From contig CADAPM010000001.1 in NCBI GenBank assembly GCA_902789795.1, positions 124,001 to 188,000 on the forward strand: a stretch of 64,000 bases of DNA. Reading direction: 5' to 3'. The notes below the pieces were generated by a model. That model saw only the letters and a list, made by a program, of their open reading frames with translations, was not told the origin of the DNA and made no database searches. Source of the DNA: an uncultured Eubacteriales bacterium (lineage in GTDB: Bacteria; Bacillota; Clostridia; Christensenellales; Aristaeellaceae). Position numbers and translations under genes: made by a program. Positions 1 to 9,056 of this stretch are shown one piece after another (position 1 is the stretch's first letter; each line of letters opens with the position of its first letter).

Positions 1-584
1 ACCTGCTGATGCGCTTTTACGACGTGGACCGGGGCGAGGTGCTGATTGACGAAAGGGATATCCGCGACTGCACCCGGAAGAGCGTGCGCGGGGCCTACGC
101 CATGGTGCTGCAGGACACCTGGGTGTTCCGGGGCACGATCTTCGATAACATCGCCTACGGCCGGCCCGACGCCACCATGGACGAGGTGGTGGCCGCGGCA
201 AAAGCTGCCCACATCCATCCCTTCATCATGCGCCTGCCCGAGGGCTACCAGACGGTCATCAGCGAGGACGGCGGCAATATCTCCAAAGGCCAGAAGCAGC
301 TGTTGACCATCGCCCGGGCCATGCTCTACGACGCGCGGATGCTGATCCTGGACGAGGCCACCTCCAGCGTGGATACGTCCACCGAGCGCGAGATCCAGGC
401 CGCTATGCGCGAGCTGATGCGGGACAAGACCTGCTTCGTGATCGCCCACCGCCTGTCCACCATCCAGCACGCGGACCTGATCCTGGTGCTGGACCAGGGC
501 GACGTGGTGGAGCAGGGTACCCACGAGACCCTGATGAAGGAGAAGGGCTTCTACTGGAAGCTGTATCGCTCACAGTTCGAATAA
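1..584 (+). CDS. ABC transporter ATP-binding protein, 3' part only
   Basis: This is the C-terminal nucleotide-binding domain of an ABC transporter, probably a type I exporter half-transporter whose membrane domain and Walker A lie before the window. The reading frame is open to the window edge. Visible motifs are the Q-loop (VLQDTWVF), a signature motif ISKGQ in place of LSGGQ, Walker B with its glutamate (MLILDEATSSVD) and the H-loop (VIAHRLSTI). Exporter pairs often carry one altered signature motif, so a heterodimer is possible, but the partner is not in view. The gene ends 15 bases before a strong hairpin terminator. The substrate cannot be told from this fragment. Confidence 0.93.
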   Translation, partial: LLMRFYDVDRGEVLIDERDIRDCTRKSVRGAYAMVLQDTWVFRGTIFDNIAYGRPDATMDEVVAAAKAAHIHPFIMRLPEGYQTVISEDGGNISKGQKQLLTIARAMLYDARMLILDEATSSVDTSTEREIQAAMRELMRDKTCFVIAHRLSTIQHADLILVLDQGDVVEQGTHETLMKEKGFYWKLYRSQFE

Positions 585-598
585 CCATAACTAATACT

Positions 599-629
599 AA
601 AACACCCAGCTCAGTGAGCTGGGTGTTTT
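599..629 (+). terminator. Rho-independent terminator
   Basis: Arms 599-613 and 615-629 are perfect reverse complements (core ACACCCAGCTCA). The stem is flanked by A-rich and T-rich ends, so it could work in both directions. It sits just after the ABC transporter stop codon. Confidence 0.85.
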
Positions 630-682
630 AACACTCCAATTTTGAAATGATAAAACAGTAAAGCGGCTTTCTCGGAAGGGGG

Positions 683-729
683 TCTGGGGGGAACCGCTCT
701 TTGGACGCCAAAGAGCGGTTCCCCCCAGA
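683..729. repeat. Perfect 22-bp inverted repeat with a 3-base loop
   Basis: Bases 683-704 and 708-729 are exact reverse complements around the loop ACG. The stem is GC-rich and begins with a run of six G on the plus strand. It lies between two convergent transcription units, 16 bases past the stop codon of the minus-strand operon. No T-run follows on either strand. It could be a factor-assisted terminator or mRNA-end stabiliser for the minus operon, or a copy of a dispersed palindromic element. Confidence 0.8.
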
Positions 730-745
730 TAAATTATAAGTATTC

Positions 746-1738
746 TCAGTTTTCCTCATCCGTCAGGATGATCCCCAGGCCGATTGGCAGGCCCTTTTCC
801 TCGGGGATCAGCACCACGGTGGCGGAGGCGTCCGCCTCGTTGGTCAGCACGCGCTGGACGGTGCAGGTGAAGTGGGTCTCGTGGGGGTCATCGTTGCGCG
901 TGTAATACCAAGTGTCGCCCTTCTTGAACCTCGCGGCGTCATCAGCGCTCACCTCCGCTCTCAGGCTCACCGAGGTGGCGATGGTGGCGGCGGATTGGTC
1001 CTTCACAACCTCGCTGCCTGCGCTCGTGCGCAGGGCGGTCACGATGCCGCTCTGGGGGACGATGAGCTCCGTGTCCTCACTGGAGGCGGTGGAAAAGAGC
1101 CACTGCCCGCGCTCGACACGGTCGCCCACCCCAACGCGCAGGGAGAGCAGCACGCCCGTGCCAGAGACAGGGATCGTGTCATGGCTGGTGACGGTGCCCT
1201 TGCCGATAAGACTGCGGGTGCTGTAGGCAGGATCACGGTACAGGAACACCGCCTCGCCCACATACAGTTCACCGCCGGTCACCTCCGCGCTGAAGTTCGC
1301 GCCGTTGATGGCGGTCACGCGGGCGATGGCTTTGTGGGTGCCGTCCACGCTGCAGCGCACGTAGATCTGCTCGCCGCTGTGGATCAGCGCGTTTTCCGGC
1401 GTCTTGGCGTAGTCCTGGGACGTGCAGGTCAGGGTGTAGAGGGTGACGGGCGCGATCTCCAGCACGGTATCGGCGATGGTGTCGCCCGTCTCCAGGTGCA
1501 CGGCGGCGACTGTGCCGTCCGCAGGCGCGAATACCTTCGTCTCCCGGATGGCCCCGATCACGTCGCCGGCCTGCACCTGCTGCCCGACCTCCGCGTTCAG
1601 ATGGGTCAGGGTGCCGCTGGAGGGGATCTCGACCTCCACGGTGTCCTCAGCGGTCACGGTGCCCGCCCAGGTGTCCGCCAAGGCCGGGGTCACCGCCAGC
1701 ACAGCGGCCAGCAGCAGAAGGAAGAATCTTGTTTTCAT
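746..1738 (-). CDS. Secreted biotinyl/lipoyl-hairpin adaptor-like protein
   Basis: A 330-residue protein with a clear signal peptide (hydrophobic residues 5-19, likely cut after ALA near 21). A lipoyl-like hairpin of the kind found in HlyD/MacA membrane-fusion proteins follows (LNAEVGQQVQAGDVIGA, then a second half-motif FAPADGTVAAV). A second hairpin-like element is near residues 195-240 (LRVGVGDRVERGQWLF, then VPQSGIVTAL). It is the last gene of the minus-strand MacAB-like operon and is a diverged paralog of the product at 3378-4508, with the same order of elements. It probably forms part of an extracytoplasmic assembly with the permease. It lacks the long coiled coil of classical MacA. The role is inferred. 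Confidence 0.75.
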   Translation of the reverse strand: MKTRFFLLLLAAVLAVTPALADTWAGTVTAEDTVEVEIPSSGTLTHLNAEVGQQVQAGDVIGAIRETKVFAPADGTVAAVHLETGDTIADTVLEIAPVTLYTLTCTSQDYAKTPENALIHSGEQIYVRCSVDGTHKAIARVTAINGANFSAEVTGGELYVGEAVFLYRDPAYSTRSLIGKGTVTSHDTIPVSGTGVLLSLRVGVGDRVERGQWLFSTASSEDTELIVPQSGIVTALRTSAGSEVVKDQSAATIATSVSLRAEVSADDAARFKKGDTWYYTRNDDPHETHFTCTVQRVLTNEADASATVVLIPEEKGLPIGLGIILTDEEN

Positions 1739-1750
1739 GGCTGCCTCACT

Positions 1751-3421
1751 TTAGTTGATCGCGGTCAGGATGCCGTCCTGGACGGCGTACATCCTTTCCT
1801 CGACGTTCACAAACAGTCCGTTTTCATCCAGGCTGAATACGAAGTCCGAGGCGACAAAGCCGCCGGCGCGCTCGCGCCCGTAGGCGGTGCCGGTCAGGGC
1901 CAGATCCGTGGGAATCACCACCTCGTCCTCAGCCACGCTGAAGGAGAGGGCGCTCACGCCGGACTTAAAGAGGGTCTGCAGGGCATACTGGGTAAAGTAC
2001 CAGGTGCCCTCCTCCTCGGAAGTCAGGACCAGCTGGCTGTCCGAGAGGGCGGCGTGGAAATCCGTTTCCCCGCCGCGGCTCACTTCCAGCGCCCAGCCGC
2101 CCATGGTCAGGATGGTCATGGGCTCGCTGCTGAGCTCCAGGGGTACAGTGCCGTAAAGCGTCCTGTCGCCGGTGCCGCTCGAGTGGGTGCTGATGAGGGC
2201 TTTGCCCGGCGTGATGATGAAGGCGGAGCTGCCGCCTTTGCCTTGCCCGCCGCGTCCGCTGGGACGCCAGTGCGGGGGGAAGGTGGGCAGCGGGGTACCG
2301 GTCGGTTCCGGTTTCCCAGTCGGTTCTATCGTCGGTTCGGGCGTCGGCGTGATCACCGGCGCGGGGGTCCCGGTGGGGCCCGGCGTCGGGGTGACGTTCG
2401 GCGCTTCGGTGGGCTCCGCCGTCGGTTCTGTGGTGGGCTCGGTGGTGGCCGGAGTCGGAGTGGTCTCGGGCTCCTCTGTAGGCTCGGAAGTGGGCTCTGA
2501 CGTCGGGCCCGGTGTCACCGTGGGGCGGAGGAGCGTCAGCTCCAGGGTCTGGGATACGGCGGCGATCTCATGGCCCTCCAGTATGGCGGCGGCCCGGACC
2601 TGGTAGCGGCCATCCGCCAGCAGGGTGATGTCCGGGCTGAAGCTGAGGGCCGTCGTTTCTTCCCTGATCTCCTGGCCTCCGCCGCTCATGGTGAAGACGA
2701 AGCGCTCCGCCGATCCGCTGAAGGCCCAATGGATGACGAGGGTATCCCCTTCCTTCAGCGTCAGGTGCCAGACGTGCTCCTTGTCCTCCGTTGCGCCGTC
2801 GATGACCATGGCCATTTCGGGAACGGGCGTCGGGCTCGGTTCAGGCGTCCCCTCAGGGCTGTCGGTCGGGCCGGGCTCTTCCGTGGGCAGCGGCTCCTCG
2901 GTGGTATCTGGGGCCGGTGTCGTTTCCGGCGCGGGTGTAGGCGTCGGCTCGTCCGCTTCCGGTGTTCGCGTTGCTGACGGTTCATGTTCGTCGGTGGGAG
3001 CGGGCGTCGGGGTGACCTCAGGCTCTGCCGTAGGCTCCGGCGTAGCTTCGGGCTCCGGCGTTGCGGTCGCTTCGGCGGGGTCCTCCTCATCCGGCGTTGG
3101 CGTCGCTGTCGGTTCAATAGTGGGTGAAGAAGCAGGTTCTCCTGCATTTTCGCCATCAGAAGTGGAATCATCATCACCGGAAACGTCCGAATTATGGATT
3201 TTGGTGGGCGACGGTGTCGGATCACTTATTGGAACCGGGCTCGGCGTGGCGGCCGGAGCTTCCGTCGCGGAAGTCTCTTCCTGAACACCTTCACTCATGG
3301 CTGCCGGCTGCAGAAAGCCGGAGGTCAGTATCAGGCACAGGCAGACCAGCAGACAGAAAATCCTGTTCAGGTCCGGCTTAGTTCCCGCCACGACCGGCCT
3401 GCTGTTCGGTTTCCGTGTCAT
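1751..3421 (-). CDS. Pro/Thr/Glu-rich secreted surface protein
   Basis: About 556 residues. I chose the ATG at 3421 because a GAGG lies 9 bases upstream; an earlier in-frame ATG at 3442 has no such site. The start overlaps the end of the upstream adaptor gene by 44 bases. A hydrophobic segment near residues 20-38 acts as a signal peptide or anchor. A long Pro/Thr/Glu/Ala-rich stretch of TPTPEPT-like repeats follows to about residue 205, then a small beta-rich module with a WALEV-type strand pattern. A second Pro/Thr linker and a C-terminal beta-rich domain end the protein. No LPXTG motif is seen. Such linkers usually extend domains across the wall and may be glycosylated. No named family is recognised. 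Confidence 0.65.
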   Translation of the reverse strand: MTRKPNSRPVVAGTKPDLNRIFCLLVCLCLILTSGFLQPAAMSEGVQEETSATEAPAATPSPVPISDPTPSPTKIHNSDVSGDDDSTSDGENAGEPASSPTIEPTATPTPDEEDPAEATATPEPEATPEPTAEPEVTPTPAPTDEHEPSATRTPEADEPTPTPAPETTPAPDTTEEPLPTEEPGPTDSPEGTPEPSPTPVPEMAMVIDGATEDKEHVWHLTLKEGDTLVIHWAFSGSAERFVFTMSGGGQEIREETTALSFSPDITLLADGRYQVRAAAILEGHEIAAVSQTLELTLLRPTVTPGPTSEPTSEPTEEPETTPTPATTEPTTEPTAEPTEAPNVTPTPGPTGTPAPVITPTPEPTIEPTGKPEPTGTPLPTFPPHWRPSGRGGQGKGGSSAFIITPGKALISTHSSGTGDRTLYGTVPLELSSEPMTILTMGGWALEVSRGGETDFHAALSDSQLVLTSEEEGTWYFTQYALQTLFKSGVSALSFSVAEDEVVIPTDLALTGTAYGRERAGGFVASDFVFSLDENGLFVNVEERMYAVQDGILTAIN

Positions 3422-4508
3422 TTTCCGTTTCCTCGTCCACATACTCGCCTTCTAGGGTGGTCACCACGACGCCCATGCCGAAGCTCACATCCTGGTCCGG
3501 CACGAAGCTGACTAGCACCTTGTAGCTGGTCTCCGCGCTGCCGCTCTCGGCCAGGGAGGAGACCAGGGTCACTTCGCCCTGGTAGGTCTTGGATTCGTCG
3601 GCTTCCAGCTCGATGAGCACCTTGTCGCCGACCTTGATCCCGCTGCGGCTGTCTTCGGGTACGGTGGCTTCTACGCGCATACCGTCGCGGGGATAGAGGA
3701 CCGCCACGACGCTGCCGCCCTGGATGCTGCCGCCCTGGCTGGCGTTCAGGCTGCCGACGGTGCCGGCGGCGCCTGCCAGGATGTCCGTGCCGCTCATGTA
3801 ATAGCCATCAAAGGTGCCGTCCAGGGTCTCCAGCAGCAGGTCGCCGCGCTTCACCTGGTCGCCGTCCTTGACCGCATAGCGCACGATGGAGCCGGAGCCT
3901 GTCACGGCTGTGGGGCTCACACGGCTGACGGTGCCGCGGCCGATGCGCTGGGCGGTAGTATACTTGCTGTCCCTGAACACATCCACTGAATCGCCGGGGA
4001 TAAAGGTGCCGGAGCTGACCTTCACGGTATAGCTGACGCCCTCGATCTGGGTGATGACGCCCGTGCCGGTGCGCTCGGAGTTGCTGCGGCACCGCAGGTA
4101 CACGGTCTCGCCCACGTGCACGAACTTGGTGTCCGTGCTGTTGTAGGCGTTGTCCGTGGAGGCGGCGACGCTGTAAACGGAATCCCCCTCCAGGTACATG
4201 AGCGCGCCGTAACGGCTGGCGACGGTGGCCGCGGAATCGCCGGGCTCGCCGAAAATGCCGGTGACGGTGCCGTCCTCCTCCGCGTAGACCTTCGTGGTCT
4301 TCAGGGCGTATAGCACGTCGTCCGCGCCCACTTCCTGGCCGACTTCCACCGCGACCTTCGCGACGGTGCCGCCGATGGGGGCGTAAACTTCAATGGTCTT
4401 GCCGGCAGCCACGGTGCCGGTGAGGGTCAGGCTTTCCGCCAGCGCCGCGGCGGAGAAAAGCGACAGCGCGCAGGCCAGGCAGAGGGCGGAGAGGATGATT
4501 CTTTTCAT
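3378..4508 (-). CDS. Secreted membrane-fusion (HlyD-type) adaptor-like protein
   Basis: A 376-residue protein with a signal peptide (cleavage probably after ALA near residue 24). It has a lipoyl hairpin (VAVEVGQEVGADDVLYAL with EEDGTVTGIFGEPGD). A second hairpin is split across residues 205-260, and a beta-barrel-like C-terminal region contains VEATVPEDSRSGIKVGDKV, a pattern typical of periplasmic adaptor beta-barrel domains. The acidic, Thr/Glu-rich tail ends in AGRGGN. It lies directly downstream of the permease gene (39-base gap) and is a paralog of 746-1738. It likely extends or gates the MacB-like permease outside the membrane. A fatty-acid or antimicrobial efflux role cannot be told apart. 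Confidence 0.78.
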   Translation of the reverse strand: MKRIILSALCLACALSLFSAAALAESLTLTGTVAAGKTIEVYAPIGGTVAKVAVEVGQEVGADDVLYALKTTKVYAEEDGTVTGIFGEPGDSAATVASRYGALMYLEGDSVYSVAASTDNAYNSTDTKFVHVGETVYLRCRSNSERTGTGVITQIEGVSYTVKVSSGTFIPGDSVDVFRDSKYTTAQRIGRGTVSRVSPTAVTGSGSIVRYAVKDGDQVKRGDLLLETLDGTFDGYYMSGTDILAGAAGTVGSLNASQGGSIQGGSVVAVLYPRDGMRVEATVPEDSRSGIKVGDKVLIELEADESKTYQGEVTLVSSLAESGSAETSYKVLVSFVPDQDVSFGMGVVVTTLEGEYVDEETENDTETEQQAGRGGN

Positions 4509-4547
4509 GGGGATTCTCCTTTCAGTCGGTGGTTTTGCGGTCTGTAT

Positions 4548-5751
4548 TTAAATGGATCTCAGCGCGTCGATGGGATTCAGGCGGCTGGCCTTGCGGGCGG
4601 GCACCCAGCCGAAGATGATGCCGACGGCGGCGGAAAAGCCCACACCCAGGGCGATGGCCCCGTAGTTCAGGACAAAGACGGTGCCCAGCACCTTGCACAG
4701 GGCATAGGAGAGACTGAGCCCCATGACCACCCCCAGCAGGCCGCCGAAGACGGACAGCAGGAAGGATTCGATCAGGAACTGCACTTGGATCTGCCAGGGG
4801 ATCGCGCCCAGGGCCTTTTTGAGGCCGATCTCGGTGGTGCGCTCGGTGACGGTGGTCAGCATCATGTTCATGATGCCGATGCCGCCCACCACCAGGGCGA
4901 TGGAGGCGATGCCCGCCAGCAGGGTGCTCATCATGCCCAGCATGGTCTCCATGGTCTCCTCGATGGTGTCCATGGAGGTGACGGTGAAGGTGTCGTCCTC
5001 GAAGTCGAAGATCTGGTCCATCACGTCCTCGATGGTGGAGGCGGCCGTCTTGGAGCTGGCCCCGTCCGCCAGGTAGACCGTGAAGCTGTTCACTTCATTG
5101 GAATTGTTGATCTTCATGGCGGTGGTGTAGGGGATCATGATGTCCGGCTTGCCGGAAAAGATGGCCGCCACGCCGCCGCCCGTATCCTCTTTATACCGCC
5201 CGACGATGGTGAAGGGCAGGCCGGATACGTACAGCGTTTCGCCCACGGGGTTCACGCCGAAGAAGAAGGTGTCGATGATGTTCTGGCTGACGACGCAGAC
5301 GTAGGAGTTGTTGCTGTCGTCAATGAAGTTGAGGGGCCGGCCCTGGATGATCAGCTCGTCGTTAAGGGTGAAGTAGTAGGCGTTCTTGCCGGAGACGGAG
5401 ATGTTGGTCTCCACGGTGTTGCCGTAGGAGACGCGGCCGTTCAGGCTGATGGAGGGCACGACGCCGTCCACTGCCTCCACGGCGGAGATCCTCGCCAGGT
5501 CCTCCGGGGTCATGCCGGTTTTGAGGTCGCTGCCGGTCACGGTAACGGTCAGGGTGCCCACGCCCAGGTCGGAGAAGGAATTTGCGATGGACCCGGACAC
5601 GCCGGACACGGTGGAGATCAGGGTGATGACCGCGGTGACGCCGATCATGATACCCAGCAGGGTCAGGAAGGAGCGCACCTTGTTGCCGCGGATGTTGTCC
5701 ACGGACATGCTCACGCATTCGCCCAGCATGATCAGGATGGAGCGGATGGAC

Positions 5752-5759
<8 letters not shown>
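4548..5759 (-). CDS. MacB-like ABC transporter permease
   Basis: About 403 residues. The ATG at 5759 overlaps the ATPase stop codon by 8 bases, the usual translational coupling. The layout is that of the MacB/FtsX family. One N-terminal transmembrane helix ([18 protein letters not shown]) is followed by a large extracytoplasmic MacB-PCD-type domain to about residue 270, then three C-terminal helices. The second helix begins with the conserved [10 protein letters not shown] segment. The C-terminal motif near ALGAIPWQI is the coupling helix next to the ATPase. It works with the ATPase at 5752-6450 and the adaptor at 6452-7522 as a mechanotransmission-type exporter. Confidence 0.93.
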
Positions 5760-6450
<691 letters not shown>

Positions 6451-6451
6451 C

Positions 6452-7522
6452 TCAGTTGCCTCTGTTGCGGTTGCTGCCACCGTTATTCCCGCCGTTGTTC
6501 CCGCCTGGCATGTTGCCGCCGCCGTTCCAGTTGCCGCGGTTCTGGTTGCGGGTGTTGATCTGCTGGCTGCCGAACATGCTGCTGAACAGGGCGGCCATGC
6601 CGCTGTCGGTCTCTGTCTTGGCCACGGCGTACACGGTCTCGCCGTCGGCGACGCCGCTCTTGATCTCCACATAGTTGCCGTTGGAGACGCCCACGGTCAC
6701 GGGCACTTCGGTCATGGCGCCGCTCTCGTCCTGCTTGTAGACGAAAGCGCTGTTGTCCGGCATGGTGCTGATGGCGTCCATTTTCAGGACCACCACGTTG
6801 TTGGCCTCCTGCTGGGGGATGGTCACCGTGGCCTGCATGCCGGGGTAGACGTTGTCCACGCCGGAGGTGTCCACGTCGATGGTGGTGGTGTAGTACGCCA
6901 CGTTGTTGCCGGTGTAGGAGGCGTAGTCGATGGCGGAGATGGCCGAATTGAAGGTGGCGTTGATGGAGGATACGGTCACGCGGCAGGCCTGGCCGATGTC
7001 CACGGCGGTGATGTTGCTCTCGCCGATGCGGATGGATACGCGCATGTGGTCAAAATCCGCCACCTGGACCAGGGTGTCGTTGGGGTTGACCTCGTCGCCC
7101 TTTTCGCGGTCGACTTTGTTGATCTTGCCGTCAAAGTCCGCGGTAATGGTGGTACCGTCGGAGAGGCGCATCAGCTTGTCGCCCTCTTTGACCATGTCGC
7201 CCACCGACACGTAGACCTCCCGCACCTTCGCCTGGGAGGAGGCGGTATAGCTCTTATTGTTGATCAGCTGCATGGTGCCGCTGAAGCTCAGGGAGTTGGA
7301 GATATTGCCGGTGGTGGCGGTATAGGGGTCATAGACCACCCGGTATTCGTCGCGCAGCCGCTGATAGCTGATCCAGCCCGCGCCGCCGAGGATCGCGAGC
7401 ACGATCAGCGCGATGATCAGCCGGCGGACGCGCTTGCGCCTGCGTTTGCGCTGGGTGGCTGTATTCTTGTCCTTCCGCGGTTCCGCGGCCTGGCTCTGCT
7501 CTTCCCGGGGTGTGCTGCTCAT
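6452..7522 (-). CDS. MacA/YknX-like membrane-fusion adaptor
   Basis: About 356 residues. The start at 7522 has an excellent AGGAGGT 8 bases upstream. A basic cytoplasmic stretch (KRRRKRVRR) is followed by one transmembrane helix near residues 35-55, so this is an anchored adaptor, unlike the two signal-peptide paralogs downstream. A lipoyl half-motif follows (VYVSVGDMVKEGDKLMRL, then ITADFDGKINKV), then beta-barrel and membrane-proximal regions. The tail is Asn/Gly-rich (GNWNGGGNMPGGNNGGNN). It is the first gene of the operon. A LolD-type ATPase and MacB permease follow, so it is the obligate adaptor of that exporter by analogy with YknXYZ and MacAB. Confidence 0.88.
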   Translation of the reverse strand: MSSTPREEQSQAAEPRKDKNTATQRKRRRKRVRRLIIALIVLAILGGAGWISYQRLRDEYRVVYDPYTATTGNISNSLSFSGTMQLINNKSYTASSQAKVREVYVSVGDMVKEGDKLMRLSDGTTITADFDGKINKVDREKGDEVNPNDTLVQVADFDHMRVSIRIGESNITAVDIGQACRVTVSSINATFNSAISAIDYASYTGNNVAYYTTTIDVDTSGVDNVYPGMQATVTIPQQEANNVVVLKMDAISTMPDNSAFVYKQDESGAMTEVPVTVGVSNGNYVEIKSGVADGETVYAVAKTETDSGMAALFSSMFGSQQINTRNQNRGNWNGGGNMPGGNNGGNNGGSNRNRGN

Positions 7523-7565
7523 TGAAAATAACCTCCTGAGTTGCCTGGTGATCGGGTACATTGTG

Positions 7566-7571
7566 ATTATA
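7566..7571 (-). promoter_or_regulatory. Probable -10 box for the MacAB-like operon
   Basis: A perfect TATAAT lies 44 bases upstream of the adaptor start codon on the minus strand. A TTGACG lies only 10 bases further upstream, too close to act as its -35. The promoter may need an activator. Confidence 0.45.
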
Positions 7572-7651
7572 CAAAGAAATGCGTCAAAAATATGTGCAGT
7601 AATGTGAACGTTTGATGAACAAAAAGTGGCAGGCGCAAGGATCGAACCGAA

Positions 7652-7693
7652 AAAAACCGGATCCCTGGCTGTATGCTCAGGGATCCGGGTTTT
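7652..7693 (-). terminator. Terminator of the malic enzyme gene
   Basis: An 11-bp stem (CCGGATCCCTG at 7657-7667 with its complement at 7678-7688) has a 10-base loop. On the minus strand it is followed by seven T. It begins 19 bases after the malic enzyme stop codon. Confidence 0.82.
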
Positions 7694-7711
7694 GTCATGG
7701 ATCAAAACGGG

Positions 7712-8881
7712 TCAAAGCCTTGCGACGCCGCTCTCCCGGGCGGCTTTGGCGACGGCCTGGGCGACCGCGGGACCCACCCGCTTGTCGAAGGCCAGGGGCA
7801 GGATATAGTCTTTGTTCAGCTCTTCCGGCGATACCAGGTCGGCCAGGGCGTAGGAGGCGGCCTGCTTCATGGCCTCGTTGATATCCCGGGCGCGCACGTC
7901 CAGCGCGCCGCGGAACAGGCCGGGGAAGCACAGGACGTTGTTGATCTGGTTGGGATGGTCGCTGCGGCCCGTGCCCACGACGGCGGCTCCTGCGGCTTTC
8001 GCCTCTTCGGGCTCGATCTCCGGAACGGGGTTGGCCATGGGGAAGACGATGGCGCCTTCGGCCATGGAGCGGATCATCTCCTGGCTCACGATGTGCGGCG
8101 CGCTGACGCCGATGAACACATCCGCGCCTCTGAGGGCATCCGCCAGCTGGCCGCTGAAGTGCTCCGGATTGGTGATGCGGGCCATCTCCTCCTGGGCGGG
8201 GTTCATGGGCGTGCCTTCGCAGAGGATGCCGAAGCGGTCCACCATTTTCAGGTGCCGGACGCCCAGGTTCATCAGATGCCTGCCAATGGCGATGCCGGCG
8301 CTGCCCGCGCCGTTGATGACCACCCGGGCCTGTGCCATCTCTTTACCGACCACCCGCAGCGCGTTGATCAGGGCCGCGCCCACCACCACGGCGGTGCCGT
8401 GCTGGTCGTCGTGGAAGACCGGGATGTCGCAGAGCTCCTTGAGCTTTTTTTCGATCTCGAAGCAGCGTGGGGCGGCGATGTCCTCCAGGTTGATGCCGCC
8501 GAAGCTGCCGGAGATCAGGTAGATGGTGCGCACGATCTCATCCACGTCCTTGCTGCGGACGCAGATGGGGAAGGCGTCCACGTCGCCGAAGGCCTTGAAC
8601 AGGGCGCATTTGCCCTCCATCACGGGCATGCCCGCTTCCGGGCCGATGTCGCCCAGGCCCAGCACCGCGGTGCCGTCGGTGATCACGGCCACCAGGTTGT
8701 GGCGGCGCGTGAGGGTGAAGGATTTATCATAGTCTTTCTGGATCTCCAGGCACGGCTGCGCCACGCCGGGGGTGTAGGCCAGGGACAGGTCTTCCTTGTT
8801 CTTGACCGGCACGCGGGACACGACCTCGATCTTGCCCTGCCATTCGCCATGCAGTCTCAGAGCTTCCTGTGCGTAATCCAT
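7712..8881 (-). CDS. NAD(P)-dependent malic enzyme
   Basis: A 389-residue short-form malic enzyme, oxidatively decarboxylating malate to pyruvate. It opens with the malic N-terminal domain ([37 protein letters not shown]), which carries the catalytic Tyr and Lys. The metal-binding motif FHDDQHGTA follows, then a Rossmann domain with [13 protein letters not shown] and ANPVPEI. The length matches the bacterial YtsJ/MaeB-like core without the phosphotransacetylase extension of long MaeB. Cofactor choice cannot be fixed from sequence alone. The start has AGGAGG 9 bases upstream. It is a single-gene unit with its own promoter and terminator. Confidence 0.95.
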   Translation of the reverse strand: MDYAQEALRLHGEWQGKIEVVSRVPVKNKEDLSLAYTPGVAQPCLEIQKDYDKSFTLTRRHNLVAVITDGTAVLGLGDIGPEAGMPVMEGKCALFKAFGDVDAFPICVRSKDVDEIVRTIYLISGSFGGINLEDIAAPRCFEIEKKLKELCDIPVFHDDQHGTAVVVGAALINALRVVGKEMAQARVVINGAGSAGIAIGRHLMNLGVRHLKMVDRFGILCEGTPMNPAQEEMARITNPEHFSGQLADALRGADVFIGVSAPHIVSQEMIRSMAEGAIVFPMANPVPEIEPEEAKAAGAAVVGTGRSDHPNQINNVLCFPGLFRGALDVRARDINEAMKQAASYALADLVSPEELNKDYILPLAFDKRVGPAVAQAVAKAARESGVARL

Positions 8882-8914
8882 GTTACAGACCTCCTCAGGT
8901 GGATTGACATACGC

Positions 8915-8943
8915 ATTCTAACTGACGGACGCTTAAAAATCAA
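8915..8943 (-). promoter_or_regulatory. Sigma70-type promoter for the malic enzyme gene
   Basis: On the minus strand TTGATT (8938-8943), a 17-base spacer and TAGAAT (8915-8920) lie upstream of the malic enzyme Shine-Dalgarno site. Confidence 0.65.
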
Positions 8944-8970
8944 TACCATCTTGCTGCCTCATTCCACTGC

Positions 8971-8999
8971 TTGTGCATTGGGGGAGGGTATGGTATAAT
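8971..8999 (+). promoter_or_regulatory. Extended -10 promoter for the phosphohexomutase gene
   Basis: TTGTGC (8971-8976), a 17-base spacer and TATAAT (8994-8999) preceded by TGG, giving an extended -10. It is back to back with the malic enzyme promoter. Confidence 0.7.
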
Positions 9000-9056
9000 C
9001 CACTCTGTCCGCACATGAAGCGCGGACCCAACAGAAGACCCGGGAGGAACAGCAGA

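Noticed and set aside
872..2500. Long plus-strand open frame opposite the secreted adaptor and Pro/Thr-rich genes
   Set aside because: It is an antisense shadow: GC-rich codon structure on the other strand keeps it open, composition is His/Gly/Arg-rich and it has no ribosome site.
2260..3250. Possible frameshifted or CRISPR-like repeats in the Pro/Thr-rich region
   Set aside because: The repeats are codon-level (Thr-Pro-Glu) in one intact frame with irregular spacing, as expected for a surface-protein linker.
7629..7650. Minus-strand sequence resembling a tRNA 3' end (GGTTCGATCC ... GCCTGCCA), possible att remnant
   Set aside because: It is three bases too short for a T-arm plus acceptor strand, no tRNA body precedes it and no integrase is nearby. 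Probably chance.
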